A stretch of DNA of 64,000 bases, from NCBI GenBank assembly GCA_002104985.1, contig MCGO01000014.1, positions 558,001-622,000 on the forward strand. Direction: 5' to 3'. This DNA comes from Rhizoclosmatium globosum. Taxonomy: Eukaryota > Chytridiomycota > Chytridiomycetes > Chytridiales > Chytriomycetaceae. The notes below the pieces were generated by a model. That model made no database searches. It had not been told where the DNA came from and saw only the letters and a program-made list of their open reading frames with translations. A program made the translations under genes and the position numbers. Shown here piece after piece: positions 1-10,368 of the stretch (positions within the stretch are counted from its first letter, which is position 1; each line of letters starts with the position of its first letter).

Positions 1-120
1 CACCGAAAACCAGCTAAACAGCGCCGCAACATCGTCGCCCTTCCACCGTCGATTCGCCTGAGTTCCAACAAGAACAAATCGCAGCCGAAGTCGCAATCGC
101 CGCAGAAACGACGTCTCATT
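1..120 (+). CDS. 3' end of an unidentified basic protein (partial)
   Basis: Frame 1 is open from the first base of the window and stops at TGA 118-120, giving a 39-residue C-terminal fragment rich in Lys, Arg, Ser and Gln (it includes NKNKSQPKSQSPQKRRLI). The composition suits the basic tail of a nuclear or RNA-associated protein, but no domain is visible. It could be a chance open frame, because only 120 bases are seen; the upstream sequence would decide. Confidence 0.35.
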
Positions 121-634
121 TGAAAGACTTTCGCTGAGAGACGGCGCAAAGGCCGATTTGCCTTCCTTTTCTTTGGTTGACGAAAAGTACTTTGCACCGA
201 GGACCGGCGGTAAACTTGCTTTTGAGGTGGTTGGATGAAGGAGGATTCGGTGGTGGTGGTGGCGATGAAGGAGGGGCCGCCGGAGGACTTGAGTGAACAT
301 GTTCCTTTGGCAGTTGGTTGGTTGGTTGTGAGAAAGAAAGATCTCCACGTGCTCCATGCAAATCCCTCACTGCCCCTCAACCAACAAAGGAAACGATTAC
401 AGGTAGATAAATACTAGTTTGATATCAAGTATTTAGTTGGTCAAGGAATGCATGTTAAAACGCGTGAGAGATACTTATGATCATTGAAAACAACTGTATT
501 CATCTGCATTTCCTACTACGCTAAAAACAGAAAAATGAGTGAACTGGAAGGAAGTTCAATCACGCCGTGAAGACCATTGAAGTGCGAAAAAAATCACTAC
601 TTGTGAAAAACCAAACTTAAAATGTGACATTTCA
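121..634. other. Intergenic, no supported gene
   Basis: Short open frames exist on both strands at about 116-417. The minus one has a Pro/Ser-rich run, but none shows a domain or a credible exon structure. The rest is AT-rich and appears non-coding. Confidence 0.5.
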
Positions 635-1010
635 ATGTCGTGTTTCCTGTACTGGCATAGAAATAGACCAAACTACTTAGCGGCGAACTCAATCAAGCGC
701 CTAATTACTCGCCGTTTGGCAATATCCGGACTCGCTTTCCTTATTGGTTTGCTGATAAATATCTTATGCTGGTTTCACGGTTTCCACCGTCCTGTTACAA
801 AACAGCGACTTTTCAAGAATAGGCTTCCTTCTCGGGACTCTATCGCTTGCTGCCATCACTTTTTACTTTGTTTCCATTCAGTTTCTTCTGCTCCATATTG
901 AAATGATTTATACACTTCTCGATACGCACGAGACATTAAATAGCTTGTTGGAAAGCCCAAAGCACATTGGTGATACAAAAGAAAAGGAGTTACTTTCAAG
1001 TTTTTGCTGA
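635..1010 (+). pseudogene. Frameshifted paralogue of the small membrane protein at 1232
   Basis: The frame opened by ATG 635 matches the downstream gene at first (NSIKRLITRRLAISGLAFL against NSIKCLVVRRLALFGLFFL). It then loses similarity at about 761-765. The match resumes in the +1 frame from 765 (YAG, then FLLGTLSLAAITFY, then MIYTLLDTHETLNSLLESP) and ends at TGA 1008-1010. Read through the shift, the product would be about 125 residues with two hydrophobic segments, like its neighbour. It is either a decayed tandem duplicate or carries a one-base sequence error. No intron with GT-AG ends explains the shift. Confidence 0.6.
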
Positions 1011-1231
1011 TAGTTTTTGACTTATTTATGAATTAAAAGCGAAGGGATTCCTATTTAAGTCATTACCAACACACCTCTTCCGTTGCATCAATAAACAGAA
1101 TGGCTTGAGAACGCTCAGAAGTACCTTACATTTGTTAAAAGAGTTCTAATTTATCTCCAGATCAATGGAATTTGTGGCACTTTGAGTGTCGGTGTTTGGT
1201 CGCCATTCGGTCACCAACAAAACCCTGAAAT

Positions 1232-1582
1232 GTGTCTGAAAAGTCTGTGCAAACAAAAATGTCCCAAAACACATCAACAAATTCAATCAAGTGCCTCGTT
1301 GTTCGCCGCTTAGCGTTATTCGGGCTCTTTTTCTTGCTTGGAGTGCTGTTCTCTTGCTACGCTGGCATTTCGATTGCTCTCACGAATACATCAGGATTTC
1401 TTGTAGGCAGTGTAGTTTTCGCTGCTGTCGCTTTCTTCTCTGCATCTGTCTACTTTCTCCAGCTTCTCATTTGTACGATATACAAAGTGCTCGATGCATA
1501 TGAGATAATTGCTTGTGATTTAGAAAATCCAAACTATGTGGATAAGGTGCTTGCGTCCAATGAAACTGTTAGATTCAATTAA
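1232..1582 (+). CDS. Small two-TM membrane protein, unrecognised
   Basis: Single exon, 116 residues. A polar N-terminus (about 1-25) is followed by two hydrophobic segments, roughly residues 29-50 and 58-86, and an acidic C-terminus ending in VRFN. No known family is recognised. A second ATG at 1259 (MSQNTSTNSIK) aligns better with the start of the frameshifted paralogue at 635 and may be the true start. The pair looks like a tandem duplication of a short, lineage-specific membrane protein. Function is unknown. Confidence 0.6.
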   Translation: MSEKSVQTKMSQNTSTNSIKCLVVRRLALFGLFFLLGVLFSCYAGISIALTNTSGFLVGSVVFAAVAFFSASVYFLQLLICTIYKVLDAYEIIACDLENPNYVDKVLASNETVRFN

Positions 1583-1770
1583 AGTATCGAGTTGCGATCC
1601 TACTCATTTCTTTATTGCTTTATGATGGCTTGACTTCAGTCACAGTGTCAACAGCCAAATAATGACAAAGCAATGAAATAGGCTACAAGTCCTGAGTTAA
1701 TAACGCTTATAGAATATGTGTATTGCTATAAGTTGGTTAAATTGTTCAAATAAACAGAAATAACTCTTTG

Positions 1771-3233
1771 ATGAAAGTTCTAATTGCCTTGGGGATCCTT
1801 CTCCGACTGGCCCTAATCCAGCATCCAACCTTACCCGGGCTAATTGGATCTCGAATTGAAGTTGCGACTCCGTTGACCTCCTTCAAACGACGTAAGCTTT
1901 GAAGTTGAAGTTCGCAGTTGTCATTAAACCACTCTGCACCAAAAACCAGTGCAAGAAGGCATCCACCTGTTCCGTAACAATATTGATCCTTATGAAGGAG
2001 GACCTTTTCATCAGGTACCATACCTCATAAGTCTTACCCCATAACACACACTAACACACTACCACAAATCCAGCCTCCCCTCATCCTCGCCCTCTTCCAC
2101 ATCCTCCCTCAAGTACTAACACCATACCTGTTCCCCCTAATCGACCTCCTCACATCCATCCTCCTCCTCCAAATCGCAAAAACCTACAAATACCGTCCCT
2201 TCCCACCGCAACCCGAGAAAGACGAAACAGTGCCTGTGGATACACCTTTGGACCCTGAAATCGCTGCTGCCGTGTACTTGTTGAACCCGTGGACGCTTGC
2301 TGCGTGTGTGGGGAGGAGTACGGGGGTTGTCACGTCGTTGGCTGTTGTTGCCGGGGTTTATTTTGCGACGAGGGGGAGGAGGGTTGGGTGTATGGTTTCG
2401 TTGGCGTTTGCGGCTTATTGTGGTGTTTGGGCGGGGATGTTGGTTTTGCCGTGTGGGTTGTTGATTGCTGGGGTTAATAAGGCGAAGGTGAGGACTTGCG
2501 TTTTATTGTGTAGGAATGCGTATTTAAGTCGATGGTGCAGCAATTGCCAACTCTCTTTTCGGGTTCGGTGCTGTTTGCGACGTTCACATTCGCGTACCTC
2601 CTTCTCTCAAACCTCCTTATGGGTTCCTGGTCATTCCTCTCGTCTACATACGGAACTCTATTCCTTGTTCCAGACTTGACTCCCAACATTGGTCTCTCAT
2701 GGTACATTTTCATTGAAATGTTTGACCAATTCCGGTTGTTTTTCTTGCTGGTGTTCCAAATCTTTGTCGTTGCGTTCTGTGTTCCACTTAGCATCAAGTT
2801 CAACGAGCAGCCATTGTTGGTTGTTACTCTGTTGCTTGTTGTCACGAGCGCGTTCAAGAGTTATCCGGAAGTTGGGGATGTGGGGTTGTATGTGCCGTTT
2901 GTGTTTATGCATCAGGAATTGTTCAAGTGTGAGTGTTTTTATTTTCTTGTCAGATTGGAGGAGATGACTAACTATTCCACAGACATGAAGAACTTGTATT
3001 TAATTACGCATTTGGCACTTGCTGCCACAATTCTCCTCCCTCTCTTTTACAATCTCTGGATCTATGCGGGAAGTGGTAACGCCAACTTCTTTTATGCAAT
3101 CACGTTGGTTGTGGGTGTTGGACAGGTGTTGTTGATTGGGGATTTGATTGCAGCAAGTTTAAGACGGGAATGGGAGCGTGAAGGACCTGGAGTTGCTTTG
3201 AGAAAGAAGAGGGTAGAAGTTACCATGAAGTGA
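1771..3233 (+). CDS. GPI transamidase subunit PIG-U (Cdc91/Gab1-like)
   Basis: A multi-pass ER membrane subunit of the complex that attaches GPI anchors to proteins. Proposed exons: 1771-1891, 1950-2014, 2074-2487, 2541-2928 and 2983-3233; all junctions are GT-AG and keep frame. Family landmarks in order: RIEVATPLTSFKR near the N-terminus, DPYEGGPFHQ, YLLNPWTLAACVGRST, DLTPNIGLSWYIFIEMFDQF, SYPEVGDVGLY, and LWIYAGSGNANFFYAI near the end. The acceptor at 2540 is the least certain, since 2528 also keeps frame. About 410 residues, close to the family's usual length. Within exon 3 the base composition changes abruptly from C-rich to G-rich near 2255. The stop lies well before the U2 gene. Confidence 0.9.
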
Positions 3234-3437
3234 TTCTGATTGTGGTGTTTGTCTTGGGAAAGGAGTTGGCCCCAACACGAAATAAAGTATACTTAGGAGA
3301 CTCCCAATTCTATCTATGTTGAAGGCATCTAAACCCAGAGAACCCAAGCAAAATACAGTAACCGATGGAGTCGTTTCATCATTTTATGAAGGGAAGAGAG
3401 GGAGGGGTATTCGGCGCCAACAAGCGGCAGTGTAAGG

Positions 3438-3601
3438 CCAGCGACACCAGTTCCCGGGTCTGGTGCGCGCACACAGGGTCCACAGGAGAAATTCAAAAAT
3501 ATTTGTGATAATCGGAATACGTGCGGCGCACGCAGATTTAGTTATCACACTAAATAGAACAGATACTACACTTGATCTTAGCCAGTTAGGCTTGAGAGGA
3601 T
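3438..3601 (-). ncRNA. U2 spliceosomal snRNA, copy 1
   Basis: The minus strand carries the U2 5' hallmark GGCTAAGATCAAGTGTAGTA, including the GUAGUA segment that pairs with intron branch sites. Stem I (AGCC, loop UAACU, GGCU), stem IIa (AUUUAGU and ACUAAAU around loop GUGAUA), stem IIb (CGUGC and GCACG), a downstream UUAUCAC able to pair with the IIa loop (the alternative IIc helix), a U-rich Sm-like site (AUAUUUUUG) and a 3' stem-loop (CACCAG and CUGGUG) follow in order. The 5' end is set at the A of AUCCUCUCAAG. The 3' end is approximate; similarity to the second copy runs on to about 3384. It is Pol II or Pol III transcribed depending on lineage. Confidence 0.9.
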
Positions 3602-3631
3602 TGTGTTTGGAAAACGAGGGAAGGGGAGTGG

Positions 3632-3668
3632 TTTTATACCCGTTTCGAGAATGCGCAGTCCGTAGTTT
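3632..3668 (-). promoter_or_regulatory. U2 copy 1 promoter: TATA box and upstream element
   Basis: On the minus strand TATAAAA occupies 3638-3632, about 31-37 bases upstream of the proposed U2 5' end. Behind it, at 3668-3651, lies ACTACGGACTGCGCAT, which recurs at the same distance from the TATA box in the second U2 locus although neighbouring flank has diverged. That conservation marks it as a probable proximal snRNA promoter element. Confidence 0.65.
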
Positions 3669-3899
3669 GATTGAATCATGGTGGAGTTTTTATGTGGCGG
3701 AGTTGATGTTCCACCTTCAGAAGCAGTCAACCGAATGAATTCATTGACATTCTTAATAAGACCTGCACGTTTTAGGAACCACGAATTGTATACACTTCAT
3801 ATAAAACGATAAACTAAATAAATGCAAACTCAAAAACAGAGAAAACGATAGTACTCAAAGGGGAAAAAGTCATAACCCACAAACAACAACAACGTCTCC

Positions 3900-5681
3900 T
3901 CACTTTTTACCCTCCAAGACCAACCGAATTCTCTCCAACACATCCGCCTTCGTACTCTCATCTAATCCGTCCAACCCATCCAATGCATTCTCCACCTCTC
4001 TAACCACATCCCTCTCCTCAACTTCATTCCCACTCTCCCCACTACTCTCCACCCCTTGCAACTGCCCCTGACTATTATTATCCACCCTCAAAACCCCCAA
4101 CCACTCCTCCAAACTCGTCTCCCCAACAACATCACCCCCACCTTCCCCATCAAACAAACTCTCTTCATCCTCTCCAACGCCCTTCTCAAGGTTCGCAACC
4201 TGTCGACACAGCGGACACTGGAACATGACGGAACTGCCCAAGAGCGGCATGACGCAGCGGAAGTGGAAGCAGTGGGAACATGGGGCGAGGAAGAGGGTTT
4301 GGAGAGGGGAGAGGGGGGAGAGGCAGATGCAGCAGTCTGTGCATGATGTGCCTGAGGCGGCTGTTGTGGAGGTTGGGTTCATGGCGGAGAGGAGGGCGCG
4401 GAGGGCGGCTTTTAGGCGGAGGGGGTTTGGTTTTGGTGGGTCTTTTGAACGGATTGTAACAAAGATTTTCATAACGACTGATTTGTACATGTCTACATTG
4501 TGGATGTGAGTTGTTAGATTTGAGTGTGGAGTGCTGGGAAGGTTATTTTTGTTCACCTTCTTGTCTGCCTTGGTAATCCATTCCGAGTTGAATAACGTCG
4601 CCGCTCTTGATTGCGTATGGACGACTCTCTTTTCCTGATGGACTCAAGCGATGGCGGTTCACCCAGGTTCCGGAAGAAGAACCCACGTCTTTGAACATTA
4701 CTTGGCCGTCCTCCGAGACCCAGAGTTCAGCATGAGTACGAGAAACAACTTTGGATTTGAATGCAATAAAGTCGACTTGAGGCTGTTCCTTCTTTTCAGG
4801 AATGATTGCTGGCGTTGTTGAGGAAGCAGCGGCGGGGCCGGCTGCATTTGGGTCTGAGGACGTTGGTTGATAGTCTGAGGTTGTCGTTAGCTTAAATACA
4901 TCAAATCCAGTTGAATTACCAATAAAGCCAGAGGTGGATTGGTATGATGCTGGCAATACAGCCACTTCGTTTGTTGAAGCTGCGAGTTCTCCGTCGATGG
5001 ATATTCCTGTTGGTTCAAGTTCATCTGGTTGGGCGATTGGCGCTGGTGGAGGCTGCAACATGATGTTCAGCATTGCATTCGATGAAGGAAAGTCCTCATG
5101 AAGGACAGACACATCCAACATCTTTGTCTCGCAATCCATCCGTCTGGCAGTATCTTCCTCAAACACTGTATTCTATACAATTGCAGCATATACAGGCTCC
5201 CAATTGCTGTTCTTCCCAAAGTTGTATGGGTATCACACCCTTCCAGGCCTGCCTCCCACCGCCTCCAACCTCCTCCAACCCTCCATACACTTCCACAGAA
5301 ACTAACCTTCTTGTCGACTTTGCGGCCAATCTTGAGGACCATCCCCTTCATCAAATCCCGTTCAATTGGTTCAAAGTGAAAACGCTGTGGCTGAGGAGCC
5401 CCAGGGATCGCACCAAGGACCTGTGCATTCTCCCTAAGTAGATGGTATTAGCTTAGTTAGACAGCTAGGAGGGACAGCATAGGAGGCATGCCCCGGTGGG
5501 ACACTGCCAAAGACACTCAACAGTCAACTTACCGATGTGGGAAGATCTGCACCTTGTACGTGTACACTAAACTGTTTCCTGGCTCGTGCGTTGACACGGT
5601 CGTGGCACTGGATGCACTGGATGCGCTTTGGGCGAGGACGGGCGGGTTTGTCGAGGAGGATGATGAGGTAAAGCCCCACAT
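3900..5681 (-). CDS. FHA-RING E3 ubiquitin ligase (Dma1/CHFR/RNF8-like)
   Basis: Minus-strand exons: 5681-5533, 5433-5307, about 5157-4557, and 4492-3900. The FHA part includes ERDLMKGMVLKIGRK, then SKVVSRTHAELW, GSSSGTWVN and GDVIQLGMDYQG, that is, the phosphothreonine-binding core with its conserved Gly-Arg, Ser-x-x-His and Asn. The C3HC4 RING follows (CCICLSPLSP, CSHCFHFRCV, CPLCRQV), then an acidic tail. This order is typical of the Dma1/Dma2 ligases that act in mitotic and septation checkpoints. About 120 low-complexity Pro/Ala/Ser/Thr residues sit between FHA strands. The acceptor starting exon 3 is uncertain, because the intron there is unusually long (about 149 nt). Confidence 0.85.
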
Positions 5682-6524
5682 TTTGGATGAATTTGTTTGA
5701 AAAGGAGAAAGAGAAGGTAGATGATTCGTTATAATTAAAACGTTTTTTCATATTGTATTTTGAAGCCTTACAACTATAGGTTATGTAGCTTTTTAGTACA
5801 GGCAGTGGCAACGGACTGCTGCTTCCCAATACTTCACACACTCGCTCTACCTTCAGTGAAGTAATCGGGTCGATCCAATTCTAACACCAGATTCAGAACA
5901 ACATACTTAAACTTCGTCTCTCCATAACCGTGCTACGAATTTGAAAGAAGGTGGAACAAGAATATTGTTACGTCGTTTCCATTGCGGAGAAATAGATGAA
6001 GGTGTCGATTCGGTGAAAGAAAATAACTTCGACTTGAGGAGATATTGGTGTTTCAAGTTGTAATTGACGCAGAGGTATACGTTATTAGAATCTTTTTGAG
6101 GTGTCTCACAAACCGTTGGTTTCAAAAGGGTTCCAAGCATGAACGCCACTGCAATTCATCCTCGGTTTTAGATCCTTGGCAGATTTTCTTAAATTCGTTT
6201 CTTGGCAGATCTTTGAATGGAATGTAAGCCTCAACGATAATCATCCAACAACGTGTGTCAGTTGAGAAATTCACAAGTTGGAACTTTGACTGTCGTAAAT
6301 TGGAGGCGAAGCTGACAGTTGTCAACCACACTCTGTTGGTGAGAAACTTGTTTGAAAATTCCAGGTGTTAGGGTCACGTTGGTAACAAAGCCACGAGACC
6401 CTTTTTGAGCGCATGATTTTCCAAGCAAACGCGCGCCACCAAGTGGACGGTATAAAACCCGTGAGGCACTTTCTTTCTCTCACTACCACTAGAATCAAAA
6501 CATTCTAACCAAACTCATTTCCAA
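5682..6524. other. Intergenic; possible decayed minus-strand exons
   Basis: Two minus-strand open frames (about 6331-6122 and 6149-5907) could be neighbouring exons, with a GT near 6117 and an AG near 6034, but they do not join in frame without crossing a stop and no domain is seen. A TATA-like TATAAAA at 6450-6456 sits 69 bases before the start codon at 6525, so the right end probably holds that gene's promoter. Confidence 0.4.
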
Positions 6525-7692
6525 ATGCTCTTGTCCCTTGTCTTGACTGCTTCCACTCTTGTTGCTGCCGCTCCAACCAGCCAGCCTCTCCCACACAGCG
6601 TTTCTTGGCACTTGAAGAACGGTGTCAAGAAGCACGAAGCATTGAACCTGGCTGCTGCATCCGCCCACTTGACAAACTATGGCGGACCTGTCATTTCAAA
6701 TGGTAACATTATTGACACGCATTATAATGAGCTCATTTAAAAGCGATTGAAAAATAGTCGAAGTCCACCCAATCTTTTACGGTAACGCAAACTATCAATC
6801 CGAAACCAACGCATTCTACGCTGGAGTTACTCAGTCTTCGTGGTACGACGTCATGGCTCAATACAACGTCTACCGCGGTTCCGCTGTTCCAGGATTCTCT
6901 GTCCCAGCCACTCTTTCCACCTTGGACGATGTCAACGACATCCAACCATTCCTTACCAACTTGATCCAGACTGGACAAATCAAGCCAACTGCCAACACTT
7001 ACTACCCAATCCACTTTGCCCCAGGAATCAGCATCACCCAGGGCGGAGGTGCTTCGTGCTCCGTATTCTGTGCCTACCACGGAACTATTGACATTTCTTC
7101 GTTGAACGTTGGTACCAAGTACCTCTACTACGGTGTCATGCCAGACCAAGGAGGTTCCTGTGCTGGTGGATGTGGAAGCGACCCATCTGAAGTCAACAAC
7201 ATGTTCTCCGTCGCGTCCCACGAACTCGCTGAAGCTGCCACCGATGCCGCTGTTGGTGTCGCCACTACCACTGGATCGCCACTTGCATGGTATGACAACA
7301 CCAATGGTGAGATTGGAGACATCTGTAACGCTCAGCAAGGAACTACTGTTGGTGGAGATGGAGTTACTTATGTCGTTCAGACAATTTGGTCCAACTCTGC
7401 TAACTCTTGTGTGGCGAGTGGTCCAAAGCCTAAGACTACTACCACTGCTTTTGTTAAGAAGACAACCACTACTGCTGTTGTTGTCAAAACTACGACTGCT
7501 GCTGTCAAGACCACTACTGTCGCTACCACCTGTGGTGCCCATAGCAAATGTGTAACTGGTGTTGCATTGAGAGCCTCTTCTTGCGACCCTTGTGTTGGTC
7601 AAATTATTGCTCAGGACAGCTACTGTGGTTCTACTTCTTGGGACAGCGTTTGTGTTGGAGAAGTCAAGTCCATCTGTGGAATCACTTGCTAA
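6525..7692 (+). CDS. Secreted SHEL-motif protein with Cys-rich C-terminal domain
   Basis: Exons 6525-6702 and 6758-7692, about 370 residues. An N-terminal signal peptide (LLSLVLTASTLVAAAP) is followed by a core domain with SVFCAYHGTI, YYGVMPDQGGSCAGGCG, SVASHELAEAATDA and NGEIGDICN. The His-Glu and Gly-Glu-Ile-Gly-Asp blocks recall secreted proteins with SHExxEAxTDP and GEIGD motifs, possibly metal-binding hydrolases. It lacks a full HExxH motif, so proteolytic activity is not established. A Thr/Lys-rich linker leads to a Cys-rich module (HSKCVTG, SSCDPCV, WDSVCV, ICGITC) of a type seen at the C-termini of other secreted proteins. Probably extracellular; substrate unknown. Confidence 0.7.
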
Positions 7693-8083
7693 ATTTAGAA
7701 AAGGACTGGCGGTATAGCTTTGCACTATACGTTTCCTCTATATTTTACAACAGGGATTAGAATTAAAGATGAGGTTTATTATAATAACGTTTAAAATATT
7801 ACAAAATTACTTAACAATAAGTGCCTTCTTGGCTCAGTTGGTTACGATCGCCTTACGATCTGTGACGTGATTGTTTTTTGGTACATCTGTCTACCTACAC
7901 TGACTTAAATTCCAACACCTTGAAAGGCTCTCCGTGTTCAAGAATGGAACAAACGCTCCTTGGTGAATCATGTATATGGGTGCAATTCCTTGCAAAAGTG
8001 TGAAGTGAAATGTTTTTGACGAATTCTCGCCTGTTGATTGAGTCGTTGCTTTCCTATTGGCACTTTTCCATCCACTTTCAGCT
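7693..8083. other. Intergenic between the secreted-protein gene and tRNA-Thr
   Basis: Apart from the tRNA fragment, this stretch is AT-rich with no open frame of note. AATTAAAG just downstream of the stop at 7692 is a possible polyadenylation signal. Confidence 0.5.
7823..7860 (+). pseudogene. tRNA-Thr fragment (5' part only)
   Basis: GCCTTCTTGGCTCAGTTGGTT matches the first 21 bases of the intact tRNA-Thr at 8084 with one mismatch. Similarity decays after ATCGCC and no anticodon arm, T arm or 3' acceptor strand follows. It is a relic of a partial local duplication. Confidence 0.7.
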
Positions 8084-8157
8084 GCCTTCTTAGCTCAGTT
8101 GGTTAGATCGCCTGCCTAGTAAGCAGGAGGCCACCAGTTCAAATCTGGTAGAAGGCA
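8084..8157 (+). tRNA. tRNA-Thr (anticodon AGT)
   Basis: 74 bases, intronless. Acceptor strands GCCTTCT and AGAAGGC pair fully, the anticodon stem TGCCT/AGCAG-type arm presents AGT, and the T arm is ACCAG-TTCAAAT-CTGGT. TTTT follows six bases after the 3' end. It is identical to the copy at 36106, and both are preceded by TTTTC-type sequence and CAGCT. Confidence 0.95.
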
Positions 8158-8502
8158 CATTTTGCCAAAATTTCGTTTGAATTTTCGTTTGTTGTTTCTC
8201 ACGTTTCATTTATAGAGGAAAAGGAGAAGATAAAAAAGGGGGATTGTGCGTGAAGACGAAGGGGAGCAGAATTGATATCAAATAAATTGGGTTGTGCAAT
8301 TCCAAAACTATCAGGCCAGTCTTACTGAGCTATCCAGACACATTTGCATAATACTGCCAAATAAACGAAATCTTCTTTGATATGATAGCTTTCCTTTATC
8401 AGAAGGTATTTGTGAAATTGTGGAAGTATGAAACTCTTTTGAAAAACCAACCAAACCACGCCACCCCATCAACGTCTTTCCGTTTACAAATCAAACTGAA
8501 CA
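8158..8502. other. Intergenic upstream of the UBX-protein gene
   Basis: AT-rich, without open frames or structured elements. It presumably carries the tRNA terminator on its left side and the promoter of the FAF2-like gene on its right. Confidence 0.5.
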
Positions 8503-10293
8503 ATGGACAATCTTTCTGACGAACAACTTGCAAAGCTGGGCGAGTTCCAGGTACCTATCGTTATTATGGACAAGTGTAAGATAATAACCACGCATAAACA
8601 ACGCAGGCCATCACAGGCATCGACAGCATCGAAACAGCGCTTGATTGGATGACATCGCATGGATGGAACTTGGAGGTATCGCTGACTGTTGCCGAGTAAC
8701 CTTAACAGCTAAACCAACTCATCGTCAATCAGAAAGCAGTCCAGGGCGTCTTCAACGGCTCCTCAAATGACATTGGACAAGCCTCAACTCCGACAGCCGC
8801 GGGTCCATCCGACGAAGGACTCAGACGGAGAAACGTTGGTTCCTCGAATTCATCCACTTCTGCTTCGACCCTGCCAAACAACCGAGGACCATCGGGTACT
8901 TTGAGAGGCCCGAATGTACGTCAAACTCCGATGGTACATTGTACTTGTTTTAAATGGAGATATTTAACGTAGCTTCGTTAGACCTTCTGGCAACGGCTCT
9001 TTTATCCCGTCACGCTCTCCCTTCGTATTGTTTGGGTCCTCTTCCAATTTGCCAGTGCGTATTTTACCCTTATCGTGAAGTAACCAAAGATCTGAACCAT
9101 ATCTGCCAAACAGCTTCTATTTTCCCTCTGAACCTCATATTCCCATCCTCCACACCACCCAGAATTGGGAACGCATCCAGAGACCCACAATATACAGCGG
9201 CCCGCTTTTTACTAGACTATGAAGCGAAATATGGGGACGTTCATCCCGCCTTTTTCCAAGGAACTTATTCCCAGGTACCCAACGTTTCATTCTCTCAGCA
9301 AATCACATAAATCCTAACAAAATTACCCCCCTAACAAAGGCCCTCGAAATCTGTAAACGTGAACTCCGTTGCCTCCTCGTATACCTCCACTCCCCCGAAC
9401 ACGATGCAACAACCCCCTTCTGCACAACAACACTTGCGTCTCCTGCGCTCCTCACATTTCTTCGTGAAAAGCGGTTCTTGGTGTGGGCCGGGGATGTGCG
9501 TGAGTCGGAGGCTTTTATGGTCTCGAATACGTTGTTGACGACGCGGTACCCCTTTTTGGCGGTGATTGCGCCCCAGGGGGGAAGTAAGATGGTGGTTGTG
9601 GAAAGATTTGAAGGAGTTATTGATGCAGAAGTGCTTGTTGCTGCTTTGGGAGTTCAGTTGGCGAGGGTGGATGGGGTGTTGAGTAATGTGCGAGCGGATC
9701 GGTAATTTCCTTTTCCAAGTTTTTAGTGTTTTTGTGGGACTGACGGGTGGAAATATACAGGGAGCGTCATGAACAGGCCAGGATTTTGAGGGAGCAGCAG
9801 GAAGAAGCTTATAACGCTTCGTTGCGTGCGGATCAGGAAAAGGCGAGACGGGCACAGGAAGAGAAGGAGAGGATTGCAAAGGAAAAAGAAGAGGAGGAAC
9901 GAAAACAACAAGAGATTCTGTCCAGACGAGAACAGAAGGCGGCTAGGAAAGCGTTCTTGAAAGAAAATATGGCGCCGGAACCGGAGACTGGTGAAATTGC
10001 AAAGATTGGTATTCGTTTGCCGAATGGAGAGAGACTCACGAGACGATTCCGTGCTGTTGAGAACACTGTCCAGGTATATTCTTGAAAATTTGGTTAACAT
10101 TTCAACTTATTTGTGCTATCAAAAGGACTTGTATGACTTTGTCGAAGCTCAAGACTTGACACCAATTGACTTGGAATCTGAATTTGAAGTCATCAACACA
10201 TACCCGCGACGTGTACTCTTGGACAAAACTCAGACAATCAAAGAGGCTGGATTATATCCAAACAGTAGTGTGATGGTTGAGGAGGCGGATTGA
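8503..10293 (+). CDS. FAF2/UBXD8-like UBX-domain protein
   Basis: Eight exons: 8503-8550, 8607-8675, 8733-8915, 8982-9054, 9114-9274, 9340-9701, 9761-10073 and 10126-10293; all junctions keep frame. Order of parts: an N-terminal UBA-like segment (ALDWMTSHGWNLE), a Ser-rich linker, a hydrophobic hairpin (FYPVTLSLRIVWVLFQFA), the UAS thioredoxin-like domain (EAKYGDVHPAFFQGTYSQ, RELRCLLVYLHS, YPFLAVIAP), a charged coiled coil, and a C-terminal UBX domain (IGIRLPNGERLTRRF, YPRRVLLDKTQTI). This is the layout of FAF2/UBXD8, the ER and lipid-droplet adaptor that recruits the ATPase Cdc48/p97 for ER-associated degradation. About 458 residues, close to the human protein. Confidence 0.9.
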
Positions 10294-10368
10294 ATTGTGA
10301 ATGATGAATAAAAGTGTCTTATTTTGAAGTTATGCAAAAAAAATCGGGAAAAGGAAAATAGCATCGAC

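Noticed and set aside
116..417. Open frames on both strands near the left edge
   Set aside because: Short, low-complexity and mutually overlapping, with no domain or splice support.
1746..2021. Minus-strand open frame of 91 codons
   Set aside because: It is the shadow of PIG-U exons 1 and 2, whose plus-strand translation matches the family.
3463..3738. Open frame of 91 codons on the plus strand, with a near copy at 32339-32542
   Set aside because: Both frames lie antisense across the two U2 snRNA genes and their promoters; conservation is explained by the RNA.
5907..6331. Two minus-strand open frames as a spliced gene
   Set aside because: They cannot be joined with GT-AG junctions without crossing a stop, and no domain is visible.
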